Positions 51,231 to 63,232 are shown, numbered from the stretch's first letter. The stretch is 64,000 nt of DNA from Aquimonas sp041395245 (GCA_041395245.1 JAWLAY010000006.1:1-64000), one strand, 5' to 3'. Made by a program: numbers and translations. The notes: generated by a model not told the origin, from the letters alone.

Positions 51231-52430
51231 TCAGGCCGGAAGAACGCGACCGATGTACCCCTTCAGGTAATCCGTCTCGGGAATGGCCGCATGGACCGGA
51301 TGGTCCTGCGCCTGCTGCAGCTGGCACAGCACCTGGACTTGTCGATCAAGATGGCGCGCCCCGCCCTGGATCGCTTCCAGTAAGGCCGCGCGCCCCATGT
51401 GATGACTGCAACTGGCACTGACCAGAATGCCGTCACGCGCCAGCACCTGCATCGCCATTTCATTGATGCGCCGATAGGCCAGCGCGCCCTCCTTGAAATC
51501 CTTGCGGCGCTTGATGAACGCTGGCGGATCAAGGATCACCACATCCCAATGGCGTTTTTCCGCGCGTGCCGCACGCAGGAACTCGAAGGCATCGGCGCGC
51601 ACGGCGGAGACGCGATCTTGCAGACCGTTCAGACGCGCATTGGCTTCGATCTGCGCTACTGCCGCCGCCGACGCATCCACGCAGGTGACTTCAGCGGCAC
51701 CAAAGCCCGCCGCACGAATGCCCCAGGCACCGACGTAACTGAACAGATCCAGCACGCGCAGGTCTCTCACATAGGGCTGCAACCGATCCCGATTGTCGTG
51801 CTGATCGTAAAACCAGCCGGTCTTCTGCCCCTGCAGCACATCGACCTCGAAGGCCAATCCACCTTCCAGCACGCGAACCCGTTCCGGGACCGTGCCAAAT
51901 GCGACGTCGACCTGCTCCGGCAACCCTTCCAGCGCACGCGCGGAACTGTCGTTCTTCCAGACCAGCGCGGACGGCTTCAGCACCTTTTCGATGGCCGCCT
52001 GAATCTCGTCCTTCATGACCTGCATCCCAGCCGTATTCAGTTGCACGGCAACGAGATCATCGAAGCGGTCAATTACCAGGCCCGGCAAACCGTCACTCTC
52101 GCCAAATACCAGTCGATAGTGCGGGGACGTTCGAATGCGCTCACGCAAGGACAGCGCCACGTTCAAGCGATGCGTAATCAGCGAGCGATCCAGCGCACGC
52201 CCGCTACGATCCATCAGTCGCGCACAGATCAGCGTCGAAGGATTGGCATAGCCGGTGCCAAGCGGCTTACCGCTCGCATCCAAGATCCACACTGGACCGC
52301 CGACCGGAAATTCGGGCAAGGGCGACTTTGCGGTATCGACCTCGTTGCTGAACACCCACAGATGCCCTGCGCGCAATCGCTTGTCTTCACCGCGCTTCAG
52401 ATACAGGGCGGGATATTCCGGACCACTCAT
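51231..52430 (-). CDS. rlmI: RlmI-type 23S rRNA cytosine methyltransferase
   Basis: 399 residues. An N-terminal PUA domain (YLKRGEDKRLRAGHLWVFSNEV) is followed by the EEHEE and SAM domains: WFYDQHDNRDRLQPY, VLDLFSYVGAWGIRAAGFG, DVVILDPPAFIKRRKDF and SCSHHMGRAALLEAI. RlmI methylates C1962 of 23S rRNA. The ATG overlaps the terC stop by four bases. Confidence 0.92.
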   Translation of the reverse strand: MSGPEYPALYLKRGEDKRLRAGHLWVFSNEVDTAKSPLPEFPVGGPVWILDASGKPLGTGYANPSTLICARLMDRSGRALDRSLITHRLNVALSLRERIRTSPHYRLVFGESDGLPGLVIDRFDDLVAVQLNTAGMQVMKDEIQAAIEKVLKPSALVWKNDSSARALEGLPEQVDVAFGTVPERVRVLEGGLAFEVDVLQGQKTGWFYDQHDNRDRLQPYVRDLRVLDLFSYVGAWGIRAAGFGAAEVTCVDASAAAVAQIEANARLNGLQDRVSAVRADAFEFLRAARAEKRHWDVVILDPPAFIKRRKDFKEGALAYRRINEMAMQVLARDGILVSASCSHHMGRAALLEAIQGGARHLDRQVQVLCQLQQAQDHPVHAAIPETDYLKGYIGRVLPA

Positions 52431-53158
52431 GTCGTTTCCTTTTTGCGAGCCTGGCGACGCCTGGCTGCCATGTTGAGCATCTCGACCATCGCCGAAAACG
52501 CCATCGCGAAGTACAGATAGGCGCGCGGAATATGGAACTCCAACCCGTCGGCGATCAGTGCCATGCCGACCAGGATCAGGAAGGACAGCGCGAGCATCTT
52601 GACGGTGGGATGTCGGTCGATGAAGTTGCCGATCGGATCACTGGCAAAAATCATCACGCCGACGGCAATGATGATCGCTGCGGCCATCACCGGGATGTTG
52701 TCGACCATGCCGACGGCGGTGATTACCGAGTCGAGCGAAAACACGATGTCGATCACCGCGATCTGCGCGATCACCATGCCGAACACGGCAGAAGGTTTAC
52801 TGCCTGCGGAGTCGGCTTCTTCACCGCCCTCCACCGCATCATGTATTTCCATGGTGCCCTTGATCAGCAGAAACAAACCACCACCAATCAATACCAGATC
52901 GCGAATCGAGAACTCCTGCCCGAACAGACTGAACAGCGAGGCCTGCATGCGGGCCAGAAATACCAGCGACACCAGCAGCATGATGCGCGTGACGCAGGCC
53001 AGGGCGAGTCCGAACTTGCGCGCCCAGGGACGCTGCTCGGGCGGCAACTTGCTGACAGCGATCGACACAAAAACGAGATTGTCGATACCCAGCACAATCT
53101 CTAGCGTGGAGAGGGTCAGCAGCGCCAACCAGATCTCCGTATTGAATATCCAATCCAA
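52427..53158 (-). CDS. TerC family membrane protein
   Basis: 243 residues from a TTG at 53158, chosen because family members begin DWIF; longer readings start at GTG 53176 or ATG 53242. Seven or so helices with the TerC acidic motifs LTLSTLEIVLGIDNLVFVS and IDIVFSLDSVITAVGM. TerC/Alx proteins handle metal ions, notably manganese, and may metallate exported proteins. Coupled to rlmI. Confidence 0.88.
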   Translation of the reverse strand: MDWIFNTEIWLALLTLSTLEIVLGIDNLVFVSIAVSKLPPEQRPWARKFGLALACVTRIMLLVSLVFLARMQASLFSLFGQEFSIRDLVLIGGGLFLLIKGTMEIHDAVEGGEEADSAGSKPSAVFGMVIAQIAVIDIVFSLDSVITAVGMVDNIPVMAAAIIIAVGVMIFASDPIGNFIDRHPTVKMLALSFLILVGMALIADGLEFHIPRAYLYFAMAFSAMVEMLNMAARRRQARKKETT

Positions 53159-53214
53159 GGTTTGATTCCCGCACACAATCGTGAAGCAAGGCTTCACTCC
53201 AACTACCCGGCTGC

Positions 53215-53589
53215 TCAATTCAACAGCAGCAAACTCCAGCAAACCACCACATTCACCATCAGCATGAATACCGCCGCCGAACCCATGTCTTTGGCGCGCC
53301 CGACCAACTCGTGACGCTCAGGTCCGAAACGATCCACTGCCGCCTCCAGCGCCGAATTGAGCAGCTCGCCCACCAGCACCAGCAAGACGCTGCCGATCAT
53401 CAGCACGCGCTCGACAGCATCACTGCCGAACCACAACCCGGCTGGCACCATCAGAATCGCGAGATAGACCTCCAGCCGAAACGACGACTCCACCCGCCAT
53501 GCCGCGCGCAGCCCCAGCAAGGACCAGCGCATCGCCCGAAGCACTCCGCCGGGACCACGCGGAATCGCACTGCCACTACTATCTGCCAT
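53215..53589 (-). CDS. dgkA: DgkA, diacylglycerol kinase
   Basis: 124 residues from ATG 53589, the normal family length; three membrane helices. The active-site stretch NSALEAAVDRFGPERHELVGRAKDMGSAAV is complete. It phosphorylates diacylglycerol to recycle lipids released during envelope synthesis. First gene of the run dgkA-terC-rlmI-lgt-thyA-folA. The 273-base gap to the next plus-strand gene shows no clear feature. Confidence 0.95.
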   Translation of the reverse strand: MADSSGSAIPRGPGGVLRAMRWSLLGLRAAWRVESSFRLEVYLAILMVPAGLWFGSDAVERVLMIGSVLLVLVGELLNSALEAAVDRFGPERHELVGRAKDMGSAAVFMLMVNVVVCWSLLLLN

Positions 53590-53862
53590 GCCTGCGCATT
53601 CTCGTTGGGATGCAAGAACCCAGTGCCCTTCGACACGTTCGATCAGGCCGTCGCGCCCTTGCCTTAAAGCTGTCTGCCACACGACGAAGGCTTGACCTCA
53701 AACCCGTATGATGCCCGACCGGGCGATGCGCACCAACTGGCAAGCTGGCTTCTTCTTGCCCGACGGTCCGTATCTGTCGCACGGAATGACCGGTCACAAG
53801 GGGCTGAAAACTGCGTCCGGGCAGGTTCCGCAATCAGCCAAACGCCGACGGGAGATCGACAC

Positions 53863-54549
53863 ATGTTTGATGCACAAAGACTGTTGGGGCAGATGCTAGG
53901 CAGTGGCATGGATGGCCTGCTGGGCGGCAGCCAGGGTAAAAAACGACGGCGCAGCGACTCTTTGCTTGGTGGCCTGTCCACCGGCACGAAGGCCCAACTG
54001 GGTCTGGGCATTGTGGGCATCGCCATGGCGGCATTCGAGCACTATCAGCAACAATCCAAAGCCAGCGCACCCGTCGCGCCCTCGGCCGCGGTCCCGCCAC
54101 CACCACCGATGGCCACGCCGGTCATTCCCGTGCCGCCTACTTCCCCCCCACCGCACCTGCCCACGCTCGATGCGAGCAGCCTGCCTCCCGAACAGGCCGC
54201 GGCACTGGTCATGGTACGCAGCATGATCGCCGCGGCGGCGGCTGACGGCCTGATCGACGGCGACGAGCGGGAGCGCATTCTGCAGCACGCGCAGCAAGCG
54301 GGATTCGATGCCGACGATCAGGCGGTGCTGAGCGCGGAACTGTTGCGCCCATTGTCGATTCCCGAACTTGCCGGACAGACCCGTCCCGATCAAGCGATCG
54401 AGGTGTACGCGGCGGCACTGTTGTCGGTCGATGTCGATACCGACAAGGAACGTACCTGGCTGCAACGTCTTGGCGATGCGCTGAACCTGAGTGTGCAACA
54501 GCGTCAGCAGATCGAGCAGCACATGTCGGGCCAACGCGCCGAATCCTGA
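53863..54549 (+). CDS. DUF533 (YebE/TerB-like) protein
   Basis: 228 residues from ATG 53863 with GGGAG 8 bases upstream. An N-terminal glycine-rich segment with a basic patch (GKKRRRSD) and one hydrophobic helix (LGLGIVGIAMAAFEHY) precede a proline-rich linker (~residues 70-105), then a DUF533 all-helical TerB-like domain (VRSMIAAAAADGLIDGDERERIL, VDVDTDKERTWLQRLG). Function unknown; the inner membrane is likely. Probably cotranscribed with the AIM24 gene that follows after 25 bases. Confidence 0.87.
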   Translation: MFDAQRLLGQMLGSGMDGLLGGSQGKKRRRSDSLLGGLSTGTKAQLGLGIVGIAMAAFEHYQQQSKASAPVAPSAAVPPPPPMATPVIPVPPTSPPPHLPTLDASSLPPEQAAALVMVRSMIAAAAADGLIDGDERERILQHAQQAGFDADDQAVLSAELLRPLSIPELAGQTRPDQAIEVYAAALLSVDVDTDKERTWLQRLGDALNLSVQQRQQIEQHMSGQRAES

Positions 54550-54574
54550 TTCCCCCATCACTGCGGAGCAAGCG

Positions 54575-55579
54575 ATGAGCACCTGGTATCTGAGTTACAA
54601 CGGACAGCAAACCGGCCCCTTCGATCTCGCCGCGGCGGCCGCGCAGGCCAAGGCCAACCCGGAAGGCTATTGCTGGCGCGCCGGCATGAATGAGTGGTTG
54701 CCAATACGTGCCTGCGCGGAATTGCAGAGCGGCGCACTGCCCGTTCCGGTACCGCCACCGGCAGCAGCAGGGCGCGGCGCGGATGTGATCGACTACCGCA
54801 TCTACGGCGAGGACATGCAGTTCGTCGAGATCGAGTTGGACCCCGGTGAAAGTGCGGTCGCGGAAGCGGGCGCTCTGATGTTCAAGGAGTCGGTCGTGCA
54901 AATGGAGACCGTCTTCGGCGATGGCAGTCACAGCGGTCAGGGTGGCGGCTTCATGGACAAGCTGCTCGGCGCGGGCAAACGCATCATCACCGGCGAGAGT
55001 CTGTTCATCACCATGTTCTCGAACGCCGGCAACAGCGGCAAAGCCAAGGTCGCCTTTGCGGCGCCCTACCCCGGCACCATCATTCCGCTCAGCCTCAATA
55101 ACTACCGCGGTCGCATCATCTGTCAGAAGGACAGTTTCCTGTGTGCCGCGCGGGGCGTGACCATGGGCATCTTCTTCCAGAAAAAGGTGATGACCGCGCT
55201 GTTCGGTGGCGAAGGTTTCATCATGCAAAAGCTCGAAGGCGACGGCATGGTCTTCATGCACGCCGGCGGCACGGTGATCGAACGCGAACTGCAGCCGGGC
55301 GAACGTCTAGATGTCGATACCGGTTGCGTGGTGGCACTGACCGACAGCGTCGGCTTCGATGTCAAACCGGTGGGTGGCATCAAGTCCATGCTGTTCGGTG
55401 GAGAGGGCGTGTTCCTCGCCCAATTGACCGGTCCGGGGCATGTCTGGCTGCAGTCACTGCCGTTCTCGCGCATGGCAGGACGGATGTTCGCGGCAGCCTA
55501 CCAGAAGGGCGGTAGCCGCGACGAGGGCTCGGTGCTGGGCGGCCTCGGCAATATCCTGTCCGGTGATCGAAACTTCTAA
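54575..55579 (+). CDS. GYF_2-AIM24 (TIGR00266-like) protein
   Basis: 334 residues from ATG 54575 with GGAG six bases upstream. An N-terminal GYF_2 domain (STWYLSYNGQQTGPFDLAAA, WRAGMNEWLP; residues 1-45) is joined through a Pro/Ala linker to an AIM24/DUF124 beta-barrel (~residues 68-320: VEIELDPGESAVAEAGALM, GGTVIERELQPGERLDVDTGCVV, GPGHVWLQSLPFSRMAGR). AIM24-type proteins have no established bacterial role. It ends at a hairpin facing clpA. Confidence 0.9.
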   Translation: MSTWYLSYNGQQTGPFDLAAAAAQAKANPEGYCWRAGMNEWLPIRACAELQSGALPVPVPPPAAAGRGADVIDYRIYGEDMQFVEIELDPGESAVAEAGALMFKESVVQMETVFGDGSHSGQGGGFMDKLLGAGKRIITGESLFITMFSNAGNSGKAKVAFAAPYPGTIIPLSLNNYRGRIICQKDSFLCAARGVTMGIFFQKKVMTALFGGEGFIMQKLEGDGMVFMHAGGTVIERELQPGERLDVDTGCVVALTDSVGFDVKPVGGIKSMLFGGEGVFLAQLTGPGHVWLQSLPFSRMAGRMFAAAYQKGGSRDEGSVLGGLGNILSGDRNF

Positions 55580-55590
55580 GCGAGTTTCTC

Positions 55591-55617
55591 GCCTGCAGCC
55601 AGTCGCTGGCTGCAGGC
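55591..55617. terminator. Hairpin between convergent AIM24 gene and clpA
   Basis: A perfect 12-bp stem (55591-55602 with 55606-55617) with a three-base loop TCG lies in the 48-base gap between the two stops. No T-run follows on either side, so it is terminator-like by position and strength only. Confidence 0.6.
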
Positions 55618-55627
55618 CCCACCGGAA

Positions 55628-57910
<2,283 letters not shown>

Positions 57911-57942
57911 GGGTTTTCCTTGCTGACGCCCTGCCTTGCGGC

Positions 57943-58323
57943 TCAGGCCTTTTCCATACTGCACATCAACGGGTGTTGATGCTCGCGTGAATAGTCGTTG
58001 ACGAGCTGGACCTTGGTTTCGGCCACTTCACGGGTGTAGACCCCGCAGAGCCCCTTGCCGCGTGTATGCACCTGCATCATCACCTGGGTGGCGCGCTCAT
58101 GATCCATGGCAAAAAAAATCTTGAGCACACCCACCACGAAATCCATCGGGGTGAAATCGTCGTTCAACAGCAGCACCTGCCACATTGGCGGCGGGCCGAC
58201 GCGAGTCTTTACCGGCTCCAGCACCAGACTGTGCGAGGCGCGTCCGGCCTCATCGGCACCGTCCTCATCACCGCCATTGCGCGGCACCTTGGGTTGGGAT
58301 GGGTCATGGATCGTGAAATGCAT
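57943..58323 (-). CDS. clpS: ClpS, ClpA adaptor protein
   Basis: 126 residues from ATG 58323. The core PPMWQVLLLNDDFTPMDFVVGVL, the N-degron pocket residues in TQVMMQVHTRGKGLCGVYTREVAETK and the end are typical. It brings N-end rule substrates to ClpAP. A TTGCAA...CATATA pair just before the ATG is a weak possible promoter. Confidence 0.96.
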   Translation of the reverse strand: MHFTIHDPSQPKVPRNGGDEDGADEAGRASHSLVLEPVKTRVGPPPMWQVLLLNDDFTPMDFVVGVLKIFFAMDHERATQVMMQVHTRGKGLCGVYTREVAETKVQLVNDYSREHQHPLMCSMEKA

Positions 58324-58463
58324 GAGCGCTATATGAAACCTGCGCGCCCGACTTGCAAGGGGTCGGCGGCAGATTTCGCCCGGTCGGCTTCTGCCGCGCA
58401 AGCTCCTTGGGCACCGTTTGCGCGTGCTGTAACCTTCACGACTGGTAAATTCGGCAATGCCCT

Positions 58464-58925
58464 GTGCCCAAGTCCACGCCCCACTTCAATCCCGACATCA
58501 CGGTCGCCACGGTGCTGGTGCAGGACGGGCGCTTCCTGCTGGTCGAGGAAAGCGTGCGCGGGCGACTGGTGCTGAACCAACCCGCCGGACACCTGGAACC
58601 CAACGAGAGCCTGCTGGATGCCGCGGTCCGCGAGGTGCGCGAGGAAACCGCCTGGGAAGCTCGCCTGCAGCACTTCATCGGCACCTACCGCTGGGTCGCT
58701 GAAGAAACCGGCAAGACTTACCTGCGCTTCGGTTTTTTCGCCGAAGCGGTGCGGCACTGGCCGGATAGTCCCTTGGACACGGGCATCGAACGCGCACTAT
58801 GGCTGAGCCTGGACGACATTCGCGCGCAGCGCGAGCGCTTGCGCAGTCCGCTGGTTCTGGCCTTGATCGAGGACTATCTGGCGGGGCGGCGCTACCCGCT
58901 GCATTTGTTGCGGGAACTGGTCTGA
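58464..58925 (+). CDS. nudJ: NudJ-like Nudix hydrolase
   Basis: 153 residues from GTG 58464. The Nudix box GHLEPNESLLDAAVREVREETAWEA fits the family spacing, preceded by LNQPA; the end LRSPLVLALIEDYLAGRRYPL matches E. coli NudJ. The family hydrolyses nucleoside and thiamine diphosphates or triphosphates. As in E. coli it precedes mnmA and hflD, with its TGA overlapping the mnmA ATG. Confidence 0.9.
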   Translation: MPKSTPHFNPDITVATVLVQDGRFLLVEESVRGRLVLNQPAGHLEPNESLLDAAVREVREETAWEARLQHFIGTYRWVAEETGKTYLRFGFFAEAVRHWPDSPLDTGIERALWLSLDDIRAQRERLRSPLVLALIEDYLAGRRYPLHLLRELV

Positions 58926-60058
58926 TGAGCGTGTCAGGCAAGGTCATCGTCGGCATGTCCGGCGGCGTGGACTCATCCGTTGCCGCGCTGCTGCTGCAGG
59001 CACAAGGCGTGGCGATCGAAGGTCTGTTCATGCAGAACTGGGAAGAGGACGAGCGCCAGGGCCCGTGCCGCGCCGAAGCGGACCGTAAGGATGCGCTCGC
59101 CGTATGTGGCCGCCTGGGCATCCGTTTTCACAGTCGCAATTTCGCGGCGCAGTACTGGCAGGACGTGTTCACCCATTTCGTGGCCGAGTACCGTGCCGGG
59201 CGCACGCCGAACCCGGACATCCTCTGCAATCGCGAAATCAAGTTCCGGACCTTTCTCGATCATGCGCGCGAACTCGGTGCCAGCCACATCGCGACCGGTC
59301 ACTACGCGCGCATCCGCTCTCGCGATGGCCGCTACGAGCTGTTGCGCGGCGTCGACCGCAGCAAGGACCAAAGCTATTTCCTCTACACCCTGGGACAGCA
59401 GCAACTGGCGCACACCCTGTTTCCCATCGGCGAGCTACCCAAGACCGAGGTCCGCCGTCTGGCCGCCGACGCTGCACTGCCGACCCATGCCAAAAAAGAT
59501 TCGACCGGGATCTGCTTCATCGGCGAGCGCGACTTCCGTGATTTCCTCGGCCAGTACCTGCCAGCCCGGACCGGCGAACTGGTCGATCCCGCTGGCGTGG
59601 TTCTTGGTGAGCATCACGGCGCGTTCTTCTACACCCTCGGCCAGCGCGAAGGCTTGAATCTGGGCGGCGTACGCGGACGCGCACAGGCACCGTGGTTCGT
59701 GGTCGGCAAGGATATCGCCCGCAATCGCGTGATCGTCGATCAGGGCCACGACAACACCCTGCTGCAATCCAGTCGGCTGCTGACCGAGGCTCCCGATTGG
59801 GTGGCAGGCCTTGCACCCGGCCCCCACTTCCACTGCACCGCCAAGACGCGCTATCGCCAGACCGACCAGCCCTGCGCGGTGACCGTCCAGGACGATGGTC
59901 GATTGCAGGTGCGGTTTTCCGAGCCGCAACGTGCGGTCACGCCTGGCCAGTCACTGGTGCTTTATCAGGGCGACGTCTGTCTTGGCGGAGCGGTGATTGA
60001 TGCCTCCGATGCGCCGCTGGACGCAGGCCGCTCGCGCGTCGAGGAGGCCTTCGCATGA
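58925..60058 (+). CDS. mnmA: MnmA, tRNA 2-thiouridylase
   Basis: 377 residues from the ATG in the nudJ stop (TGATG). The PP-loop GMSGGVDSSVAA, the first catalytic Cys in NPDILCNREIKF, ATGHYARI, and the second Cys in DSTGICFIGERDF are intact. It thiolates U34 of tRNA Lys, Glu and Gln. Coupled to hflD by a four-base overlap. Confidence 0.97.
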   Translation: MSVSGKVIVGMSGGVDSSVAALLLQAQGVAIEGLFMQNWEEDERQGPCRAEADRKDALAVCGRLGIRFHSRNFAAQYWQDVFTHFVAEYRAGRTPNPDILCNREIKFRTFLDHARELGASHIATGHYARIRSRDGRYELLRGVDRSKDQSYFLYTLGQQQLAHTLFPIGELPKTEVRRLAADAALPTHAKKDSTGICFIGERDFRDFLGQYLPARTGELVDPAGVVLGEHHGAFFYTLGQREGLNLGGVRGRAQAPWFVVGKDIARNRVIVDQGHDNTLLQSSRLLTEAPDWVAGLAPGPHFHCTAKTRYRQTDQPCAVTVQDDGRLQVRFSEPQRAVTPGQSLVLYQGDVCLGGAVIDASDAPLDAGRSRVEEAFA

Positions 60059-60708
60059 GCACGCCGCAAGCCGAATCGCCCATGCGCGATCGGGTCATCG
60101 CGTTGGCCGCGCTGTTGCAGTCGGTCGCTGCCGTTCGCGCGCTTGCCAATGATGGTGCGGTGCCGGGCGCCCTCGTTGAAACACCGCTGTACGCCGTGTT
60201 TCAGCGCGATGCGAGCTCGGTCGAGGCGGTATTTGGTGGACTGTCGGGCCTGCGCTCGGGTTTGGGCAACCTGCTTGGCCATCTTGACGGCGTTGCCGGG
60301 CGCGATCCCCAGCAGTTGCGTATTGCCGCCACCGTGCTGCATATCGAGCGTCGACTGATCAAGTTGCCGTTGGTGCTGATGCACCTCCGCAAAAGCATCG
60401 AAGTCGCCGAACGCCAGCGCGAACACTTCGGCCTGCGTCATCCCACCGTGATGGCGCGGCTGGGCGATCTGTATGCCGAGACCATCAGTCAGCTCAAGCC
60501 GCGCGTACTGGTGCAGGGCAATCCGCTGCACCTGTCGCAACCACCGGTGGTCGCGCAGATCCGCGCCCTGCTGCTCGCCGCCGTGCGTGCGGCCGTGTTG
60601 TGGCGCCAGTGTGGCGGCAGCTATTGGGACTTGCTACTGCGTCGTCGTGCGCTGGCCGCGTGCGCACGACGTCTGTTGGCGGATTTGCCCGGCGAACCGA
60701 ACGGATAG
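60055..60708 (+). CDS. hflD: HflD, membrane-associated lysogenization regulator homologue
   Basis: 217 residues starting in the mnmA stop. Mostly helical: RVIALAALLQSVAAVRALA, TPLYAVFQRDASSVEAVFGG, then RQHFGLRHP-like and QLKPRVLVQGNPLHL, all typical of HflD. In E. coli HflD binds phage lambda CII; its cellular role is unknown. Always next to mnmA. Confidence 0.93.
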   Translation: MSTPQAESPMRDRVIALAALLQSVAAVRALANDGAVPGALVETPLYAVFQRDASSVEAVFGGLSGLRSGLGNLLGHLDGVAGRDPQQLRIAATVLHIERRLIKLPLVLMHLRKSIEVAERQREHFGLRHPTVMARLGDLYAETISQLKPRVLVQGNPLHLSQPPVVAQIRALLLAAVRAAVLWRQCGGSYWDLLLRRRALAACARRLLADLPGEPNG

Positions 60709-60893
60709 TCCACCCGATTTGGCGTTCGCCAGCCTCGTCATATGCCTGCGGTGGCAAGCGGCGCAAAAGTTACGGTATGGTTAAACCGCCGGGTCAGTTG
60801 CATGACACACCGTGATCGAGGTCGCCAGCCGCGACCCTGATCGGGCGCGGCAACGTCTCGCCCCCCTCATCTATCGCTCATTGAAGGTCCCAC

Positions 60894-63119
60894 ATGAACT
60901 CGACGGTTCGCCCGTTCCGCCGCCAGCACCTGGCATTGGCCATTGCCCTCGCCCTGCCCTTTGCCGCCAGCGCGCAGGAATCCAGCTCAGAAGCCACCCA
61001 ACTCGACGACATCAAGGTCACCGCGCAGCGTCGTGAGGAAGACCCGCAGAAGGTTCCGCTGGCGATCACCCCGGTCAGTGGCGAAAAGCTCGACGTCATC
61101 ACCTCCAGTGGTGGCGACATCCGCGTTCTGGCCGCGCGTCTGCCCAGCCTCAACATCGAGTCCTCGTTTGGTCGCGCCTTCCCGCGCTTCTATATTCGCG
61201 GCCTCGGCAATACCGATTTCGACTTGAACGCCTCGCAGCCGGTCTCGCTGATCTACGACGAAGTGGTGCTGGAAAACCCCCTACTGAAGGGCTTCCCCAT
61301 CTTCGATCTGGACCGCGTGGAAATGCTGCGCGGACCGCAGGGCACTCTGTTCGGTCGCAACACGCCCGCTGGCGCACTGAAGTTTGAATCCGCCCAACCC
61401 TCGCAGGAAGCGGGTGGTTATGCGCAGGTTTCGTATGGCAGCTATGGCACCCTGAACTTCGAAGGCGCCTACGGCGGACCGCTGACCGACGCCTGGTCGG
61501 CCCGTTTCTCCGGCATGTATCAGCGTCGCCATGACTGGGTCGACAACACCTTCAGCGGCGAAGACGATGCGCTGGAAGGCTACAAGGAACTGGCCTATCG
61601 CGCGCAATTCCTGCACGAAACCGACAGCTCGCGGATGCTGTTCAACGTCCACAAGCGCGAACTGGACGGCACCGCCCGCCTGTTCCGCGCCAACATTTTC
61701 GTGCCCGGCACTAACGATCTGGTCAGCGATTTCGACCCGGAGTCCGTGGCCATCGACGGCGTGAACTATCAGGATCTCGATGCCTCGGGCGGCAGTGCCC
61801 GGCTGAGTTTCGATCTGGGCAGCGTCACCCTGTTCTCGGTCACCGGCTACGAGACCGTCAACAGCTATTCGCGCGGCGATATCGATGGTGGCTTCGGTGC
61901 CAGCTACGCGCCGCCCTACGGTCCCGGCTTTATTCCGTTCGACGCCCAGTCCGCCGATGGCCTGCCGGAACATCGCCAGATCACCCAGGAGTTCCGTGTC
62001 GCCTCCAACGAATGGGGCAAGCTCGACTGGCAGGCGGGCGTGTTCTATTTCGATGAAGACCTGACCATCGACAGCTTCAACTACAACACCTTCAGCGGCG
62101 AAGAAAACGGCTACGCCTACCAGAACCAGAGCAACAAGGCCTACGCCGCGTTTGCGTCCGCCGATGTGGAACTGAGCGACGCCCTGAAGCTGACCGGCGG
62201 TCTGCGTTACACCCGCGACGAGAAGGACTTTGAAGCCCGCCGCATCGTCAGTCCGATTGGTGGCGGCGCATCGGCTCTGCTGACCGCCAATCCCTCGGAT
62301 TCCAACGTCAGCGGTGACCTCGCCCTGACCTGGTCGCTGAGCGACGATCTAAGCGTCTATGGCCGTTACGCCCGTGGCTTCCGCGCGCCGAGTATCCAAG
62401 GGCGTCTGCTGTTCGGCGACAGCCTGTCGATTGCCGACTCCGAAACCGTCGATTCCTTCGAGCTGGGTCTGAAGTCCGAGATTCTGGATGGCCGCGCGCG
62501 CGTCAACGCCTCGCTGTTCCGCTACGAGGTCAAAGATCAGCAGCTCACCGCCGTCGGCGGCACCGCCAACTTCAACACCTTGATCAACGCCGAAAAGTCG
62601 ATCGGTCAGGGTGTGGAAGTCGATGTCGAGGCCTATGTCACCGACCACCTGCTGATGACCTTGGGCTACAGCCTCAATGACACCGAGATTCGCGACCCGA
62701 ATCTGGCCATCGCGCCCTGCGGTGGCGGCTGCACCGTGCTTGATCCGGCGGGACCGACCGCAGGCACCGTGTCGATCTACGGCAATCCGCTGCCGCAGGC
62801 ACCCAAGAACGTCGCCAACCTGACCGCGCGCTACGGCATTCCGGTCGGCGACGGCGAGTGGTTCGTCTACACCGACTGGGCCTACCGAAGCGAAGTGAAC
62901 TTCTTCCTCTACGAGGCCGAGGAGTTCCGTGGCAAGGCGCTGTTGGAAGGTGGTCTGCGTGCGGGTTACAACTGGAATTACGGCGAGTACGAGATCGCGC
63001 TGTTTGGCCGCAACATCACCGACAAGGTGATCGCGGTCGGCGGTATCGATTTCAACAATCTGACCGGCTTCATCAACGAACCGCGCACCTGGGGCGTCGA
63101 GTTCACCGCCAACTTCTGA
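60894..63119 (+). CDS. TonB-dependent outer membrane receptor
   Basis: 741 residues. The signal peptide ends near FAASAQES. The plug domain starts at LDDIKVTAQRREEDPQKVPLAI (TonB box-like) with RGLGNTDFDLN and VEMLRGPQGTLFGRNTPAGALKF; a 22-strand barrel follows, ending in the C-terminal Phe (VEFTANF). The style resembles the vitamin/siderophore/oligosaccharide receptors widespread in xanthomonads. No binding partner or regulator is adjacent. Upstream 185 bases hold no clear feature. Substrate unknown. Confidence 0.92.
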   Translation: MNSTVRPFRRQHLALAIALALPFAASAQESSSEATQLDDIKVTAQRREEDPQKVPLAITPVSGEKLDVITSSGGDIRVLAARLPSLNIESSFGRAFPRFYIRGLGNTDFDLNASQPVSLIYDEVVLENPLLKGFPIFDLDRVEMLRGPQGTLFGRNTPAGALKFESAQPSQEAGGYAQVSYGSYGTLNFEGAYGGPLTDAWSARFSGMYQRRHDWVDNTFSGEDDALEGYKELAYRAQFLHETDSSRMLFNVHKRELDGTARLFRANIFVPGTNDLVSDFDPESVAIDGVNYQDLDASGGSARLSFDLGSVTLFSVTGYETVNSYSRGDIDGGFGASYAPPYGPGFIPFDAQSADGLPEHRQITQEFRVASNEWGKLDWQAGVFYFDEDLTIDSFNYNTFSGEENGYAYQNQSNKAYAAFASADVELSDALKLTGGLRYTRDEKDFEARRIVSPIGGGASALLTANPSDSNVSGDLALTWSLSDDLSVYGRYARGFRAPSIQGRLLFGDSLSIADSETVDSFELGLKSEILDGRARVNASLFRYEVKDQQLTAVGGTANFNTLINAEKSIGQGVEVDVEAYVTDHLLMTLGYSLNDTEIRDPNLAIAPCGGGCTVLDPAGPTAGTVSIYGNPLPQAPKNVANLTARYGIPVGDGEWFVYTDWAYRSEVNFFLYEAEEFRGKALLEGGLRAGYNWNYGEYEIALFGRNITDKVIAVGGIDFNNLTGFINEPRTWGVEFTANF

Positions 63120-63129
63120 TGCAAAAGGC

Positions 63130-63158
63130 GATGGCGACGGGCTCCTCCCGTCGCCATC
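63130..63158 (+). terminator. Hairpin after the TonB receptor
   Basis: A perfect 12-bp stem, 63130-63141 with 63147-63158, loop CTCCT, lies 11 bases past the receptor stop. It lacks a T-run, so terminator function is likely but not certain. Confidence 0.6.
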
Positions 63159-63194
63159 CGCCGCCGTATCGGTGCGACCGCACAGCGCGCTGGC

Positions 63195-63200
63195 TATACT
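63195..63200 (+). promoter_or_regulatory. Candidate -10 of accA
   Basis: TATACT at 63195-63200 matches the -10 consensus at five of six bases and lies 32 bases before the accA ATG. No good -35 is visible at 16-18 bases upstream. Confidence 0.35.
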
Positions 63201-63232
63201 CGCGCTCCCCTTGGCGGTCGTCCCAGCGCGCA

